From the NCBI GenBank assembly GCA_025456145.1, contig JALOLD010000005.1, positions 1 to 64,000 on the forward strand: a DNA stretch of 64,000 nucleotides, in the 5' to 3' direction. Both the position numbers and the translations under genes were made by a program. Every line of letters begins with the position of its first letter. Position 1 is the stretch's first letter. Source of the DNA: Thermoanaerobaculales bacterium. GTDB taxonomy: Bacteria; Acidobacteriota; Thermoanaerobaculia; Thermoanaerobaculales; Sulfomarinibacteraceae. This document shows positions 8,104 to 16,558 of the stretch, in pieces. The notes below the pieces were generated by a model. The model ran no database searches. It was not told the origin of the DNA and was given only the letters and a program-made list of their open reading frames with translations.

Positions 8104-9699
8104 ATGGTCTTCCGGAACAAGTACTTCCAGATCGCTCTCGCAATCGTGCTCGGGCTGATCATCAACCTCCTCCCCCGCCCGGAGGGCACCCTGTTCGACA
8201 TCGTCGGCGATCCCGACCAGCGTCTGATCGAGGTGGTCGCCGCCGCCGGCTTCACTCCCGCATCAGGGGCGACGGATCAGACGACCACGGTCGGCGAGGA
8301 CAGCTCCGTCTACCGTCTGGTGGCCGAGCCCGGGGTCGAGACGCCGGGCGAGCAGCTGGTCGCCGCCGCCGGCGAGCTCGACTCGGGTATCGAGGTCCGC
8401 TATGTCAACGGCCTGTCCCCCAAGGCCTTCCGCTTCCTCGCCCTGCTCGCGGCCCTGCTCTTCCTGTTCGTCTTCGAGCCGATCCCGCTCGAGATCACCG
8501 CAATCTTGATCGGGGTCACGCTGGTCGGTTTCAAAGTCGTCGACCTGACCTCGGCCTGGGCGACCTACATGCACCCGGTCGTGGTGTTCATCATGTGCTG
8601 CCTGATCTTCGCCATCGCGCTCGAAAAGGCCGAGCTCACCGAGCGGCTGAGCAACGCCGTCGCCCGGCGGGCCGGTACCAGCGTCACCCGCTTCACCTTC
8701 CTGCTCGCGATCAGCCTCGGCATGGCCTCGACGGTCATGCACGACGCCGCCGCGACCGCCATCGGGATCGCCACGATGATTCCCTTGATGCGCGCCGCCG
8801 GGATCCAACCCAACACCAACACCGCCCGCTTCGTCCTGCTCTCGATCGCCTTCGCCTGCTCGTGCGGCGGCATGGGCACTCTGGTCGGCGGCGGTCGCTG
8901 CATGGTCGCCGCCGCCTTCCTCAAGGAGCTCACCGGGATCGAGATCAGCTTCCTCGACTGGATCAAGTTCGCCTTCCCGCTCGCCATGGTGACGGTGCCG
9001 GCCGCGGTGACCGTGGTCTGGCTCGTCTACCGCCCCGACCCCTCGATCAAGCTCCCGCGGTACGACGGCGAGGCCGGCCCCTGGAGCCCGCTCCAGAAGC
9101 AGACGGCGGTGGTACTCGGCGTCGCGTTCCTCTTCTGGCTGACCAAGGGGCTGCACGGCATCGACTACTCGGTCACCGGCATGGTCGCGGTCGCCGTTCT
9201 GGTCGCGATCGGGGTGCTCAAGTGGCGCGACATCCACGAGAACCTCGAGTGGGGCACCGCGGTCTTCATCTTCGGCGGCGGGCTCTGCCTGGGTCTCGCC
9301 ATGGCCTCCTCGGGCGCCGCCTCCTACTTCGCCTACCTGTTCTTCCCGCTGGTCGAGGGCAAGGGGTGGCTGGTCCTGCTCGCCGGGGTCTGCGTCTTCG
9401 GCTCGCTGGTCACCAACGCCATGGCCAACGTCGCCGCGGCGGCGCTGATCCTGCCGATCGTCATCCCCCTCGCCCAGCTCGAGGGCGTCGATCCCCGGGT
9501 GCTCGCCCTCGGCCTCGCCTGCGCCACCTCCTTCGCCATGATCCTGGTCATCGGCTGCCCGCCCAACGCCATCGCCTACTCGTATCGACAGTTCCGCGCC
9601 GTCGACCTGACCAAGGTCGGGCTGGTGGCGACCCCGGTGCTGCTCATCCTGCTGCTGGTTTCGGCCGGCATCTGGTGGAGCGTGCTCGGGCTGTTGTAG
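8104..9699 (+). CDS. SLC13/DASS-family anion transporter with extra N-terminal extracytoplasmic segment
   Basis: 531 residues; ATG at 8104 with GGAGG upstream. After a first helix (about 6-25) comes an unusual hydrophilic extracytoplasmic segment (about 28-110), then the normal SLC13 membrane core. The C-terminal substrate loop is recognisable as CPPNAIAY. The pseudo-symmetric first loop, typically of the type GTxxGTPPN, reads GTLVGGGRCMV, introducing Arg and losing the Asn, much as in the partial carrier at 1-1080. The hydrophilic segment appears related to the partner protein at 7354. The likely role is coupled uptake or exchange of an anion across the inner membrane; identity unknown. Confidence 0.85.
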   Translation: MVFRNKYFQIALAIVLGLIINLLPRPEGTLFDIVGDPDQRLIEVVAAAGFTPASGATDQTTTVGEDSSVYRLVAEPGVETPGEQLVAAAGELDSGIEVRYVNGLSPKAFRFLALLAALLFLFVFEPIPLEITAILIGVTLVGFKVVDLTSAWATYMHPVVVFIMCCLIFAIALEKAELTERLSNAVARRAGTSVTRFTFLLAISLGMASTVMHDAAATAIGIATMIPLMRAAGIQPNTNTARFVLLSIAFACSCGGMGTLVGGGRCMVAAAFLKELTGIEISFLDWIKFAFPLAMVTVPAAVTVVWLVYRPDPSIKLPRYDGEAGPWSPLQKQTAVVLGVAFLFWLTKGLHGIDYSVTGMVAVAVLVAIGVLKWRDIHENLEWGTAVFIFGGGLCLGLAMASSGAASYFAYLFFPLVEGKGWLVLLAGVCVFGSLVTNAMANVAAAALILPIVIPLAQLEGVDPRVLALGLACATSFAMILVIGCPPNAIAYSYRQFRAVDLTKVGLVATPVLLILLLVSAGIWWSVLGLL

Positions 9700-9717
9700 G
9701 CTGGAAGGAGACGTCCC

Positions 9718-10158
9718 ATGCTCAAGATCCCGATCGACCTCCTCATCGTCGACGACGAGCGTGACTTCGTCGAGATGCTGTCCCTCCGTCTGACCGATGC
9801 AGGACACCGGGTCCGCGCGGCGTTCGACGGCGACGCCGGGCTCGCCGCCATCGCCGAGGCCGAGCCCGACGTGGTGATTCTCGACATCCGGATGCCGGGC
9901 AAGGACGGCATCACCGTCCTCAAGCTCCTCAAGGCGAGCCACCCCATCGTCGAGGTCATCCTGCTCACCGGTCATGGAACCATCGGCACCGCCGTCGAGG
10001 GCCTCAAGGTCGGCGCCTTCGACTATGTCCAGAAGCCGGCCGACTTCGACGAGCTCCTCGGCAAGCTCGAGGGCGCCCGACTCCGCAAGGCCGAGCACGA
10101 GGAGCGGATCCGCCGCGCCGAAGCCCGAGCCCTCGTCCGCTCGAGCGGCGACGTCTGA
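9718..10158 (+). CDS. Stand-alone response-regulator receiver
   Basis: 146 residues, one receiver domain with a charged C-terminal helix. Acidic pair D12-D13, phospho-acceptor D56 (VILDIRMPG), Thr in LLTGHG and Lys in VQKPAD are intact. It opens the second signalling block, directly after the SLC13 carrier (18 bases) and directly before the kinase at 10167 (8 bases). Similar in size and tail to the receiver at 5119, suggesting that the kinase-receiver unit was duplicated within the island. Confidence 0.9.
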   Translation: MLKIPIDLLIVDDERDFVEMLSLRLTDAGHRVRAAFDGDAGLAAIAEAEPDVVILDIRMPGKDGITVLKLLKASHPIVEVILLTGHGTIGTAVEGLKVGAFDYVQKPADFDELLGKLEGARLRKAEHEERIRRAEARALVRSSGDV

Positions 10159-10166
10159 GGGGGAAC

Positions 10167-11816
10167 GTGGACGGTCGCTACCAGCAGCTGGCGTGGCGGA
10201 TGACCCTGACCGGTCTCGCCGTGACCTTGATTCCCCTCTGGGTCACCGGCGCCGCGATCTATCTCTACTTCGCCTCGACCCAGGAGGAGAGCCAGCGCGC
10301 CCAGCTCCACAACCTGGCCCTCAACCGGTCGAACGCGGTGCAGCTCTTCCTGGCCGAGCGGACGTCGATGCTCGAGGCCCTCGGGCACGTCGCCACGCTT
10401 GACGCTCTGACCTCTCCCGGCGAGCTCGAGAACGTCCTCGGGATCCTCAACAAACGCCAGCAGAGCTTCGTCGACATCGGCATCATCGACGCGAATGGCG
10501 AGCACCTCGCGTACGAGGGTCCCTACCACCTGGAGGACCGCAACTACGGCGGCGAGGACTGGTTCGAGGAGACGATGCTCCGCGGGGTTCACATCAGCGA
10601 CGTCTTCCTCGGCTTCAGAGGGGTCCCCCACTTCGTCATCGCGGTCCGGCGCGACGACCGGACCGCCCCGTGGATCCTCCGGGCGACGATCGACTCCGAC
10701 GTCTTCACCCGCCTCGTCCAGAGCGGCCAGGTCGGGCTCACCGGGAACGCCTACATCGTCAACCGGGCGGGCCGGTTCCAGACCGCTCCGAGGTTCGGCG
10801 GCGAGATTCTCGCCACCGCGCCCTTCGACCCGAGCATCGCCCCGCCCGGAGTCAACGTCGTGTTCCGGGAGGACGAGCACGGACGCCGCCTGATGACCGC
10901 ATTCGCCTGGATCGCCTCGAAGGACTGGCTGCTGGTGATCGACCGCGACTCGAGCGAGCCCGCCGCGCCGCTGCGCCAGGCCCTCCGGCTCGAGCTGATC
11001 GCGCTGGTCATCGCCTCGCTGCTGGTCGGCGGCGCCGTCGTCTACCACATCCGCCAGCTGGTGACCCGCCTCGCGGAGGAGGACCGGAGCCGGGTCGCCA
11101 CGGAGGCCCAGCTCGCCCACTCGGCGCGTCTGGTTTCGCTCGGCCGGATGGCGGCGGGGGTCGCCCACGAGATCAACAACCCGCTCGCCGCGATCGGCGA
11201 GCTCGCCGGTCTGATGGAGGATCTCATCGACCCCGCGTTCCTGGCCAGCACGCCGCACGCCGGTCTTTTTCAGGACAACGTCCGCAAGATCCAGCTCCAC
11301 GTCGACCGGACCCGCGACATCACCCACCGGATGCTCGGCTTCGCGCGCCGGATGGAGCCGCGCCACGACACCGTCAACGTCAACGACGTCGCCCGTGAGG
11401 CGCTGACCTTCGTCGAGCGCGAGGCGGCCTACCGACAGGTCGAGCTCGTCCGCAACCTCGACCCCAATCTGCCGATCATCACCAGCGACCGGGCGCAGAT
11501 GCAGCAGGTCTTTCTCAACCTGCTCAACAATGCCCTCGACGCCGTTCCCGAGGCCGGCCGAATCGTGGTCACCAGCCGCTCCGACGAGGACGGGGTTGTC
11601 GTGACCGTCGAGGACAACGGGTGCGGCATCCCGGAGGAGCTCCACGACCGGATCTTCGACCCGTTCTTCACCACCAAGGGACCGGGCGAGGGCAGCGGTC
11701 TCGGGCTGTCGATCTGTCATACCATCATGAAGGGGCTCGGCGGATCGCTGACCTTCACGAGCTCGCCGGGCGAGGGTACGGTCTTCCAGGTCCGCCTGCC
11801 GAGGCACCAGGCATGA
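10167..11816 (+). CDS. Membrane sensor histidine kinase with extracytoplasmic Cache domain
   Basis: 549 residues, GTG start eight bases after the preceding receiver gene. Membrane helix 1 (about 12-36), extracytoplasmic Cache-type sensor (about 40-270), membrane helix 2 (about 273-295), DHp with H334 in GVAHEINNP, and HATPase with [16 protein letters not shown] and GSGLGLS. It is a paralogue of the kinase at 3389: the sensor region shares the order of motifs, including a ...YEGPYHLE-type segment and a VFLGFRG-type segment. Two paralogous sensors in one island could read two ligands or two concentration ranges. The stop overlaps the next gene's ATGs. Confidence 0.9.
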   Translation: MDGRYQQLAWRMTLTGLAVTLIPLWVTGAAIYLYFASTQEESQRAQLHNLALNRSNAVQLFLAERTSMLEALGHVATLDALTSPGELENVLGILNKRQQSFVDIGIIDANGEHLAYEGPYHLEDRNYGGEDWFEETMLRGVHISDVFLGFRGVPHFVIAVRRDDRTAPWILRATIDSDVFTRLVQSGQVGLTGNAYIVNRAGRFQTAPRFGGEILATAPFDPSIAPPGVNVVFREDEHGRRLMTAFAWIASKDWLLVIDRDSSEPAAPLRQALRLELIALVIASLLVGGAVVYHIRQLVTRLAEEDRSRVATEAQLAHSARLVSLGRMAAGVAHEINNPLAAIGELAGLMEDLIDPAFLASTPHAGLFQDNVRKIQLHVDRTRDITHRMLGFARRMEPRHDTVNVNDVAREALTFVEREAAYRQVELVRNLDPNLPIITSDRAQMQQVFLNLLNNALDAVPEAGRIVVTSRSDEDGVVVTVEDNGCGIPEELHDRIFDPFFTTKGPGEGSGLGLSICHTIMKGLGGSLTFTSSPGEGTVFQVRLPRHQA

Positions 11817-11848
11817 TGGCCGCCGACGGTGGGGGGGAGGCTCGGTCG

Positions 11849-12238
11849 ATGGCGACACGGCTGCTGGTGGTCGACGACGAGGAGGACTTCCTGCGCTCGA
11901 TCGTCATGCGGATCGAGCTCCGTGGTCTCGCCGTCCACGGCGTGGCCAGCGGCTCGGCCGCGCTCGACTACCTCCGCGGCAACCCGGACACGGTGGACGT
12001 GGTCCTGCTCGACATCAGGATGCCGGGAATGGACGGGCTCGAGACCCTGCGCCAGATCAAGGCCTGCTGCCCGTCGGTGGAGGTCATCGTGGTCACCGGT
12101 CACGGCTCGCAGGAGTTCAGCCGGATCGGCCGCGAGCTCGGCGCCTTCGACTACCTCATCAAGCCGATCCGCCTCGACGTCATCCTCGAGAGGATCGAGG
12201 CGGCGACCCGCGCCGGCCGGAAGCGGCGCGCCGACTGA
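11849..12238 (+). CDS. Stand-alone response-regulator receiver
   Basis: 129 residues from the ATG at 11849, chosen because GGGGGGAGG lies eight bases upstream. In-frame ATGs at 11813 and 11816 would overlap the previous stop and add 12 residues that do not look like receiver sequence. Acidic pair D9-D10, phospho-acceptor D55 (VLLDIRMPG), Thr in VVTGHG and Lys in LIKPIR are present. No output domain. It probably accepts phosphate from the kinase at 10167. Confidence 0.87.
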   Translation: MATRLLVVDDEEDFLRSIVMRIELRGLAVHGVASGSAALDYLRGNPDTVDVVLLDIRMPGMDGLETLRQIKACCPSVEVIVVTGHGSQEFSRIGRELGAFDYLIKPIRLDVILERIEAATRAGRKRRAD

Positions 12239-12269
12239 CGAGGTTCGATCGAGGAGGAGGAGGAGGAGC

Positions 12270-13406
12270 GTGAGCGATCCCACTCATCCGCGGGTCCTCC
12301 TCGTCGACGACGAGGTCGACTTCCTGACCAGCCTGTCGCAGCGCCTCGAGCTGCGCGGCGTGCCGACGCTGAGCGCCACCAACGGCCCCGACGCCTTGGA
12401 GATTCTCGACCAAAAGCCGGTGGACGTGGTGGTCCTCGACGTGAGGATGCCGGGGATGGACGGGATCGAGGCGCTGCGCCACATCAAGGAGCGCCACCCC
12501 AGGGTCGAGGTCGTCATGCTCACCGGCCACGCCGACCTCGACACCGCCTTCGAGGGCATGCGCTTCGGCTTTTTCGACTATCTCACCAAACCGGTGCAGC
12601 TGGGCCAGCTCATCGCCAAGATCGAGGAGGCTTTTCGGCGCCGGCAGGGTGAGGCGGTGGCGGGAGGGGAGACCTTCACCGGCAAGCTCCAGCAGCACAT
12701 GATCGTCGCCGACCGCCTGGCCTCGCTGGGCGAGCTCGCGGCGAGCATCGCCCACGAGATCAACAACCCCCTGGCGGTGATCGCCGAGTCGGCGGGCTGG
12801 TTGCGGACCCGGGCTTCCCGCGCCGATGTCGGACCCGACGAGCTGCGCGGCTCGGTCGCCCTCGCCCTCTCCAAGATCGAGTCGGCGGTCGACCGCGCCG
12901 CCAGGATCAGCCAGAACTTCCTCCGCTTCGCCCGCGCGCCGGACGCTCGGGTGCGCGAGATCGACCTCGGCGAGCTCGCCTCGGAGGTCCGCGACCTCAC
13001 GGTCCGCACCGCCGCCCACGCGGATGTCGAGATCGCGGTGACCAGGGCCGACGACGCCGACCTGTCCCTGACCTCGGACCCCTACCAGCTGCGCCAGGTT
13101 CTGCTCAACCTGGTGACCAACGCCATCCAGGCAATCGGCGCGGGAGGACGGGTCGAGCTGGCGGTGGCCGGCGACCCCGAGGAGGTCCGGGTGGCCGTGA
13201 TCGACAACGGACCGGGGATCCCGCCCGAGCTCCTGGAGCGGATCTTCGAGCCCTTCTTCACCACCAAGCCAGAGGGCTCCGGGACCGGACTCGGCCTCGC
13301 GGTGTCGCGCGGCATCGTCGAGAAGCTCGGCGGCCGGATCGAGGTTGACAACCGCCCCGGGGCGGGTTGTACCTTTCGGCTGGTCCTGCCCCGCGCCCGA
13401 CCGTGA
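12270..13406 (+). CDS. Soluble hybrid: N-terminal receiver fused to histidine kinase
   Basis: 378 residues, GTG start behind a run of GGA triplets that offers several overlapping ribosome-binding registers. An N-terminal receiver (about 5-122; D13-D14, D57, Lys in LTKPVQ) is followed by a DHp helix pair with H162 in SIAHEINNP and a HATPase domain (NLVTNAIQAI, DNGPGI, GTGLGLA). There is no membrane helix. The receiver-before-kinase order is the reverse of classical hybrid kinases and is typical of kinases controlled by phosphorylation of their own receiver. It could relay between the membrane kinases and the final receiver at 13416. Confidence 0.9.
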   Translation: MSDPTHPRVLLVDDEVDFLTSLSQRLELRGVPTLSATNGPDALEILDQKPVDVVVLDVRMPGMDGIEALRHIKERHPRVEVVMLTGHADLDTAFEGMRFGFFDYLTKPVQLGQLIAKIEEAFRRRQGEAVAGGETFTGKLQQHMIVADRLASLGELAASIAHEINNPLAVIAESAGWLRTRASRADVGPDELRGSVALALSKIESAVDRAARISQNFLRFARAPDARVREIDLGELASEVRDLTVRTAAHADVEIAVTRADDADLSLTSDPYQLRQVLLNLVTNAIQAIGAGGRVELAVAGDPEEVRVAVIDNGPGIPPELLERIFEPFFTTKPEGSGTGLGLAVSRGIVEKLGGRIEVDNRPGAGCTFRLVLPRARP

Positions 13407-13415
13407 GGAGAGACG

Positions 13416-13844
13416 ATGGCCATCAAGGTGCTCCTGGTTGACGACGAGCCGAGCTTCGTGGACACCCTCAAGCGACGCCTGACCCTGCGCAAGCTCGAGG
13501 TCGTCACCGCCGCCAGCGCCGACGAGGCCTTCGCCGTCCTCGACCGCGAGACCCTCGACGTGGTGGTGCTCGACGTCAAGATGCCCGGGACCGACGGTCT
13601 CACGGCGATCAAGACGATCAAGCGCCACCACCCGCTGGTCGAGGTCATCCTGCTGTCCGGGCACGCCAACCTCGAGGCGTCGGTGGGCGGGATGGCCCTG
13701 GGCGCCTTCGACTACCTCCTCAAGCCGGTGCGAATCGACGAGCTGGTCTACAAGATCGAGGACGCGCACCGCAGGAAGGTGCTCCAGGAGGAGAAGATCC
13801 GAGCCCTCCGCGCGGCCGCCCAGACCCACGCCGGCGAGGGGTGA
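13416..13844 (+). CDS. Stand-alone response-regulator receiver
   Basis: 142 residues, one receiver with a basic C-terminal helix. Acidic pair D9-D10, phospho-acceptor D53 (VVLDVKMPG), Ser in LLSGHA and Lys in LLKPVR are intact. It lies nine bases after the hybrid kinase and shortly before the PEP-synthase-like gene, so it may link the phosphorelay to that enzyme. The link is positional inference only. Confidence 0.9.
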   Translation: MAIKVLLVDDEPSFVDTLKRRLTLRKLEVVTAASADEAFAVLDRETLDVVVLDVKMPGTDGLTAIKTIKRHHPLVEVILLSGHANLEASVGGMALGAFDYLLKPVRIDELVYKIEDAHRRKVLQEEKIRALRAAAQTHAGEG

Positions 13845-13881
13845 GGGTCGTGGTCACGGGCCCTGACGACGCCCGTCGCCG

Positions 13882-16494
13882 GTGACGGTGGCGGTCATCG
13901 GCCGGCTTCGCCGCCTGCTCGGCCGGCTCACGGGCCGACCCGAGCCCGAGCTGTCGCCGGCCGAGAGCGAGCGCCTGACGAACCTGTTCCGCGAGCGGTA
14001 CCACAGCTTCCGGCAGCTGCTCGCCGCCAACGGCAAGGCCCTCGAGTCGATGGCGACCCTCGAGCACGCCGCGATCACGGGGCGGGCCTACGGGATCGAC
14101 CTGGTCGTCGGCAACGCCACCGCGGTGGCGGTCCAGGTCGTCCAGATGATCCGCCATCTCGAGGTCCTCGCGCCTGGTCGGTACGGCGAGCTCGCGGCTC
14201 GCTTCGACGAACTCCGCCAGCAGCTCGACCGGGTCCTCAGCCCACCGCCTCGGACGATCGACGGCCGGCTTGTCGAGCGGCTCGCCGAGATCGCCCGCGA
14301 GGACGCGGTCCGGGTCGGCGCGAAGATGGCCAACCTCGGCGAGGTCCGCAACCGGCTCGGGCTGCGGGTCCCCCCGGGCTTCGTGATCAGCGCCGCGGCC
14401 TTCATCCGAACCCTCGAGCACAACGATCTCGTCACCGAGATCGACCGCCTCGTCCAGGCCACCGAGATCGACCGCTCGGACGCCCTTTTCGCACTGAGCT
14501 CGACCATCCAGCAGCTGATCGCCCGGGCGGAGGTGCCCGCCGACCTCCGATCGGCGGTCGACGCGGCCCGCCGGGACGTCCTCGGCGAGATCGGGGACGG
14601 CGTCGGCTTCGCCGTCCGGTCGAGCGCCCTCGGCGAGGACACCGCGGAGACCTCGTTCGCCGGTCTCTACCGCTCGCAGCTCAACGTCCACCCCGACAAC
14701 CTGCTCGACTCCTTTCTCGAGGTCGCCGCCAGTACCTACTCCCCCCAGGCCATGGTCTACCGACGCCTCCACGGGCTGCGCGACCGGGACACCGAGATGG
14801 CGGTCGGCTGCATGGCCATGGTCGACGCCGCGGTGGGCGGCGTCGCCTACACCATCGACCCTCAGGACGAGTCCGACCGCCGGGTCAGGGTCAGCGCCGC
14901 GGTCGGCCTGCCCAAGACCGTGGTCGACGGGCGCTTCGACACCGACCTCTATCTCGTCGAGCGCCGGCCGCTGTCGGTCGTCGAGCGGCGGATCGCCGAC
15001 CAGGGCACCGCCTTCGTCCTTCGCCCGGGCGAGGGGGTCGACCGCCGCGCGCTGACCCCGGAGCAGGCCCGCCGCCCGGCGCTGACCGATGACCAGACGA
15101 TCGCCGTGGCCCGCACCGCCCTCGAGCTCGAGGCCCACTTCGGCGGGCCCCAGGACGTCGAGTGGGCGATCGACCACGAAGGCGAGCTCGTCGTGCTCCA
15201 GTGCCGGCCGCTCCGCACGGCGCGGGTCGCCGGCCGAGGACCGGCGATCGCCGGCGAGCCGCTGGTCGCCGGCGGGGTCTGCGTCAGCCCGGGGATCGCC
15301 AGCGGCCCGGTCGCCCGGGTCCGGTCGGATCGCGAGGCGCTCAAGATGCCGGACGGCGCGGTGCTCGCGGTCGACCACCCCGATCCTCGCTGGGCCGCGC
15401 TGCTCGACCGCGCCGCCGCGGTCCTCGCCGAGCATGGCGGGATCGCCGGCCATCTCGCGACGGTGGCCCGCGAGCTCGGCGTGCCCGCGGTCTTCGGCCT
15501 CGGCTCCCTCGATGCGCTCGGCCGCGGCGAGATGGTCACGGTCGACGCCGACGGCTGTGCGGTCCACCCCGGCGTCCACCCCGAGATCGAGGCCGCCCGG
15601 CGAGCCGGCCGTCGCGACCTGATGACCGGCAGCCCGATCGGTCGGACCCTCCGTGAGACGCTCGCGCTGATTTCCCCGCTCAACCTCACCGACCCCGACG
15701 CCCCGGAGTTCCGCCCGGCGAACGTCCGCACCCTCCACGACATCACCCGCTTCTGCCACGAGCAGGCGGTGCGCGAGATGTTCGCCTTCGGTCGCGAGAA
15801 CTCGTTCCCCCGGTATGCCGCCAAGCAGCTCCACCACAACGTACCCATGCAGTGGTGGGTGCTCGACCTCGAGGACGGCTTCGCCGGCGAGGTGACCGGG
15901 AGGTACGTCAGGCTCTCCGAGCTCGCCTGCGAGCCGATGCTCGCGCTCTGGGACGGCATGGTCGCGGTGCCGTGGGACGGGCCGCCGGCCCTCAGCGGCG
16001 CCGGGCTCGCCTCGGTGCTCTTCGAGGCGACCCGCAACCCGGCCCTCGCGACGCCGTTCCGCAAGCCCTACGCCCAGCGCAACTACTTCATGGTGTCGCG
16101 GCACTTCATGAACCTGCAGTCGCGCTTCGGCTTCCACTTCTCGACCGTCGAGACCCTGGCCGGCGAGCGCGACAGCGAGAACTATCTGAGCTTCTCGCTC
16201 AAGGGTGGCGCCGCCGACCTCGACCGCCGTGCCGCCCGCGCCCGGCTGATCGCCGAGATCCTCGGCAACCTGGGCTTCTCGGTCCGGGTGATCGAGGACA
16301 CCATGACCGCCCGGGTCTCGGCATCGCCCCAGGAGGTCGTGCTCGACCACCTGCGGACCGTCGGCTACCTGCTCATGCACACCCGGCAGCTCGACATGGT
16401 GATGGCCGACCCGCGGGCGGTGGAGCACTATCGGAGCAAGCTCGAGACCGACATCGGCTCGCTCGCCGCCCGTCGTCCCGCCGACGAGCCCTGA
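13882..16494 (+). CDS. PEP-synthase/PPDK-like phosphotransferase with non-canonical C-terminus
   Basis: 870 residues; GTG at 13882, weak ribosome site. Order: helical N-terminal domain (about 30-130), PPDK_N-type ATP-grasp domain (about 150-445; VRSSALGED and VEWAI...LQCRPL visible), mobile phosphohistidine domain (about 465-560; His in GGIAGHLATVARELGVP) and a C-terminal domain of about 300 residues. PEP synthases and pyruvate phosphate dikinases end in a TIM-barrel that binds PEP/pyruvate; here the C-terminus instead carries segments such as RNYFMVSRHFMN and does not look like that barrel. The enzyme may therefore form a phosphohistidine and pass phosphate to another acceptor. It ends the signalling island. 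Family by the two conserved domains is firm; the reaction is not. Confidence 0.8.
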   Translation: MTVAVIGRLRRLLGRLTGRPEPELSPAESERLTNLFRERYHSFRQLLAANGKALESMATLEHAAITGRAYGIDLVVGNATAVAVQVVQMIRHLEVLAPGRYGELAARFDELRQQLDRVLSPPPRTIDGRLVERLAEIAREDAVRVGAKMANLGEVRNRLGLRVPPGFVISAAAFIRTLEHNDLVTEIDRLVQATEIDRSDALFALSSTIQQLIARAEVPADLRSAVDAARRDVLGEIGDGVGFAVRSSALGEDTAETSFAGLYRSQLNVHPDNLLDSFLEVAASTYSPQAMVYRRLHGLRDRDTEMAVGCMAMVDAAVGGVAYTIDPQDESDRRVRVSAAVGLPKTVVDGRFDTDLYLVERRPLSVVERRIADQGTAFVLRPGEGVDRRALTPEQARRPALTDDQTIAVARTALELEAHFGGPQDVEWAIDHEGELVVLQCRPLRTARVAGRGPAIAGEPLVAGGVCVSPGIASGPVARVRSDREALKMPDGAVLAVDHPDPRWAALLDRAAAVLAEHGGIAGHLATVARELGVPAVFGLGSLDALGRGEMVTVDADGCAVHPGVHPEIEAARRAGRRDLMTGSPIGRTLRETLALISPLNLTDPDAPEFRPANVRTLHDITRFCHEQAVREMFAFGRENSFPRYAAKQLHHNVPMQWWVLDLEDGFAGEVTGRYVRLSELACEPMLALWDGMVAVPWDGPPALSGAGLASVLFEATRNPALATPFRKPYAQRNYFMVSRHFMNLQSRFGFHFSTVETLAGERDSENYLSFSLKGGAADLDRRAARARLIAEILGNLGFSVRVIEDTMTARVSASPQEVVLDHLRTVGYLLMHTRQLDMVMADPRAVEHYRSKLETDIGSLAARRPADEP

Positions 16495-16558
16495 GCGGAC
16501 CCCCGCGATCCTGCCTGCCCGGAAGGTAGAGTAGGCTTCCCCGGGTTGAAGCGAGCGG

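Noticed and set aside
11813-11848. Earlier ATG starts for the receiver gene at 11849
   Set aside because: They overlap the previous stop and add residues foreign to the receiver fold, while a strong ribosome site precedes 11849.
12250-12269. GGA triplet run that might be a microsatellite
   Set aside because: It is only about six units and lies exactly where the ribosome-binding site of the hybrid kinase gene belongs.
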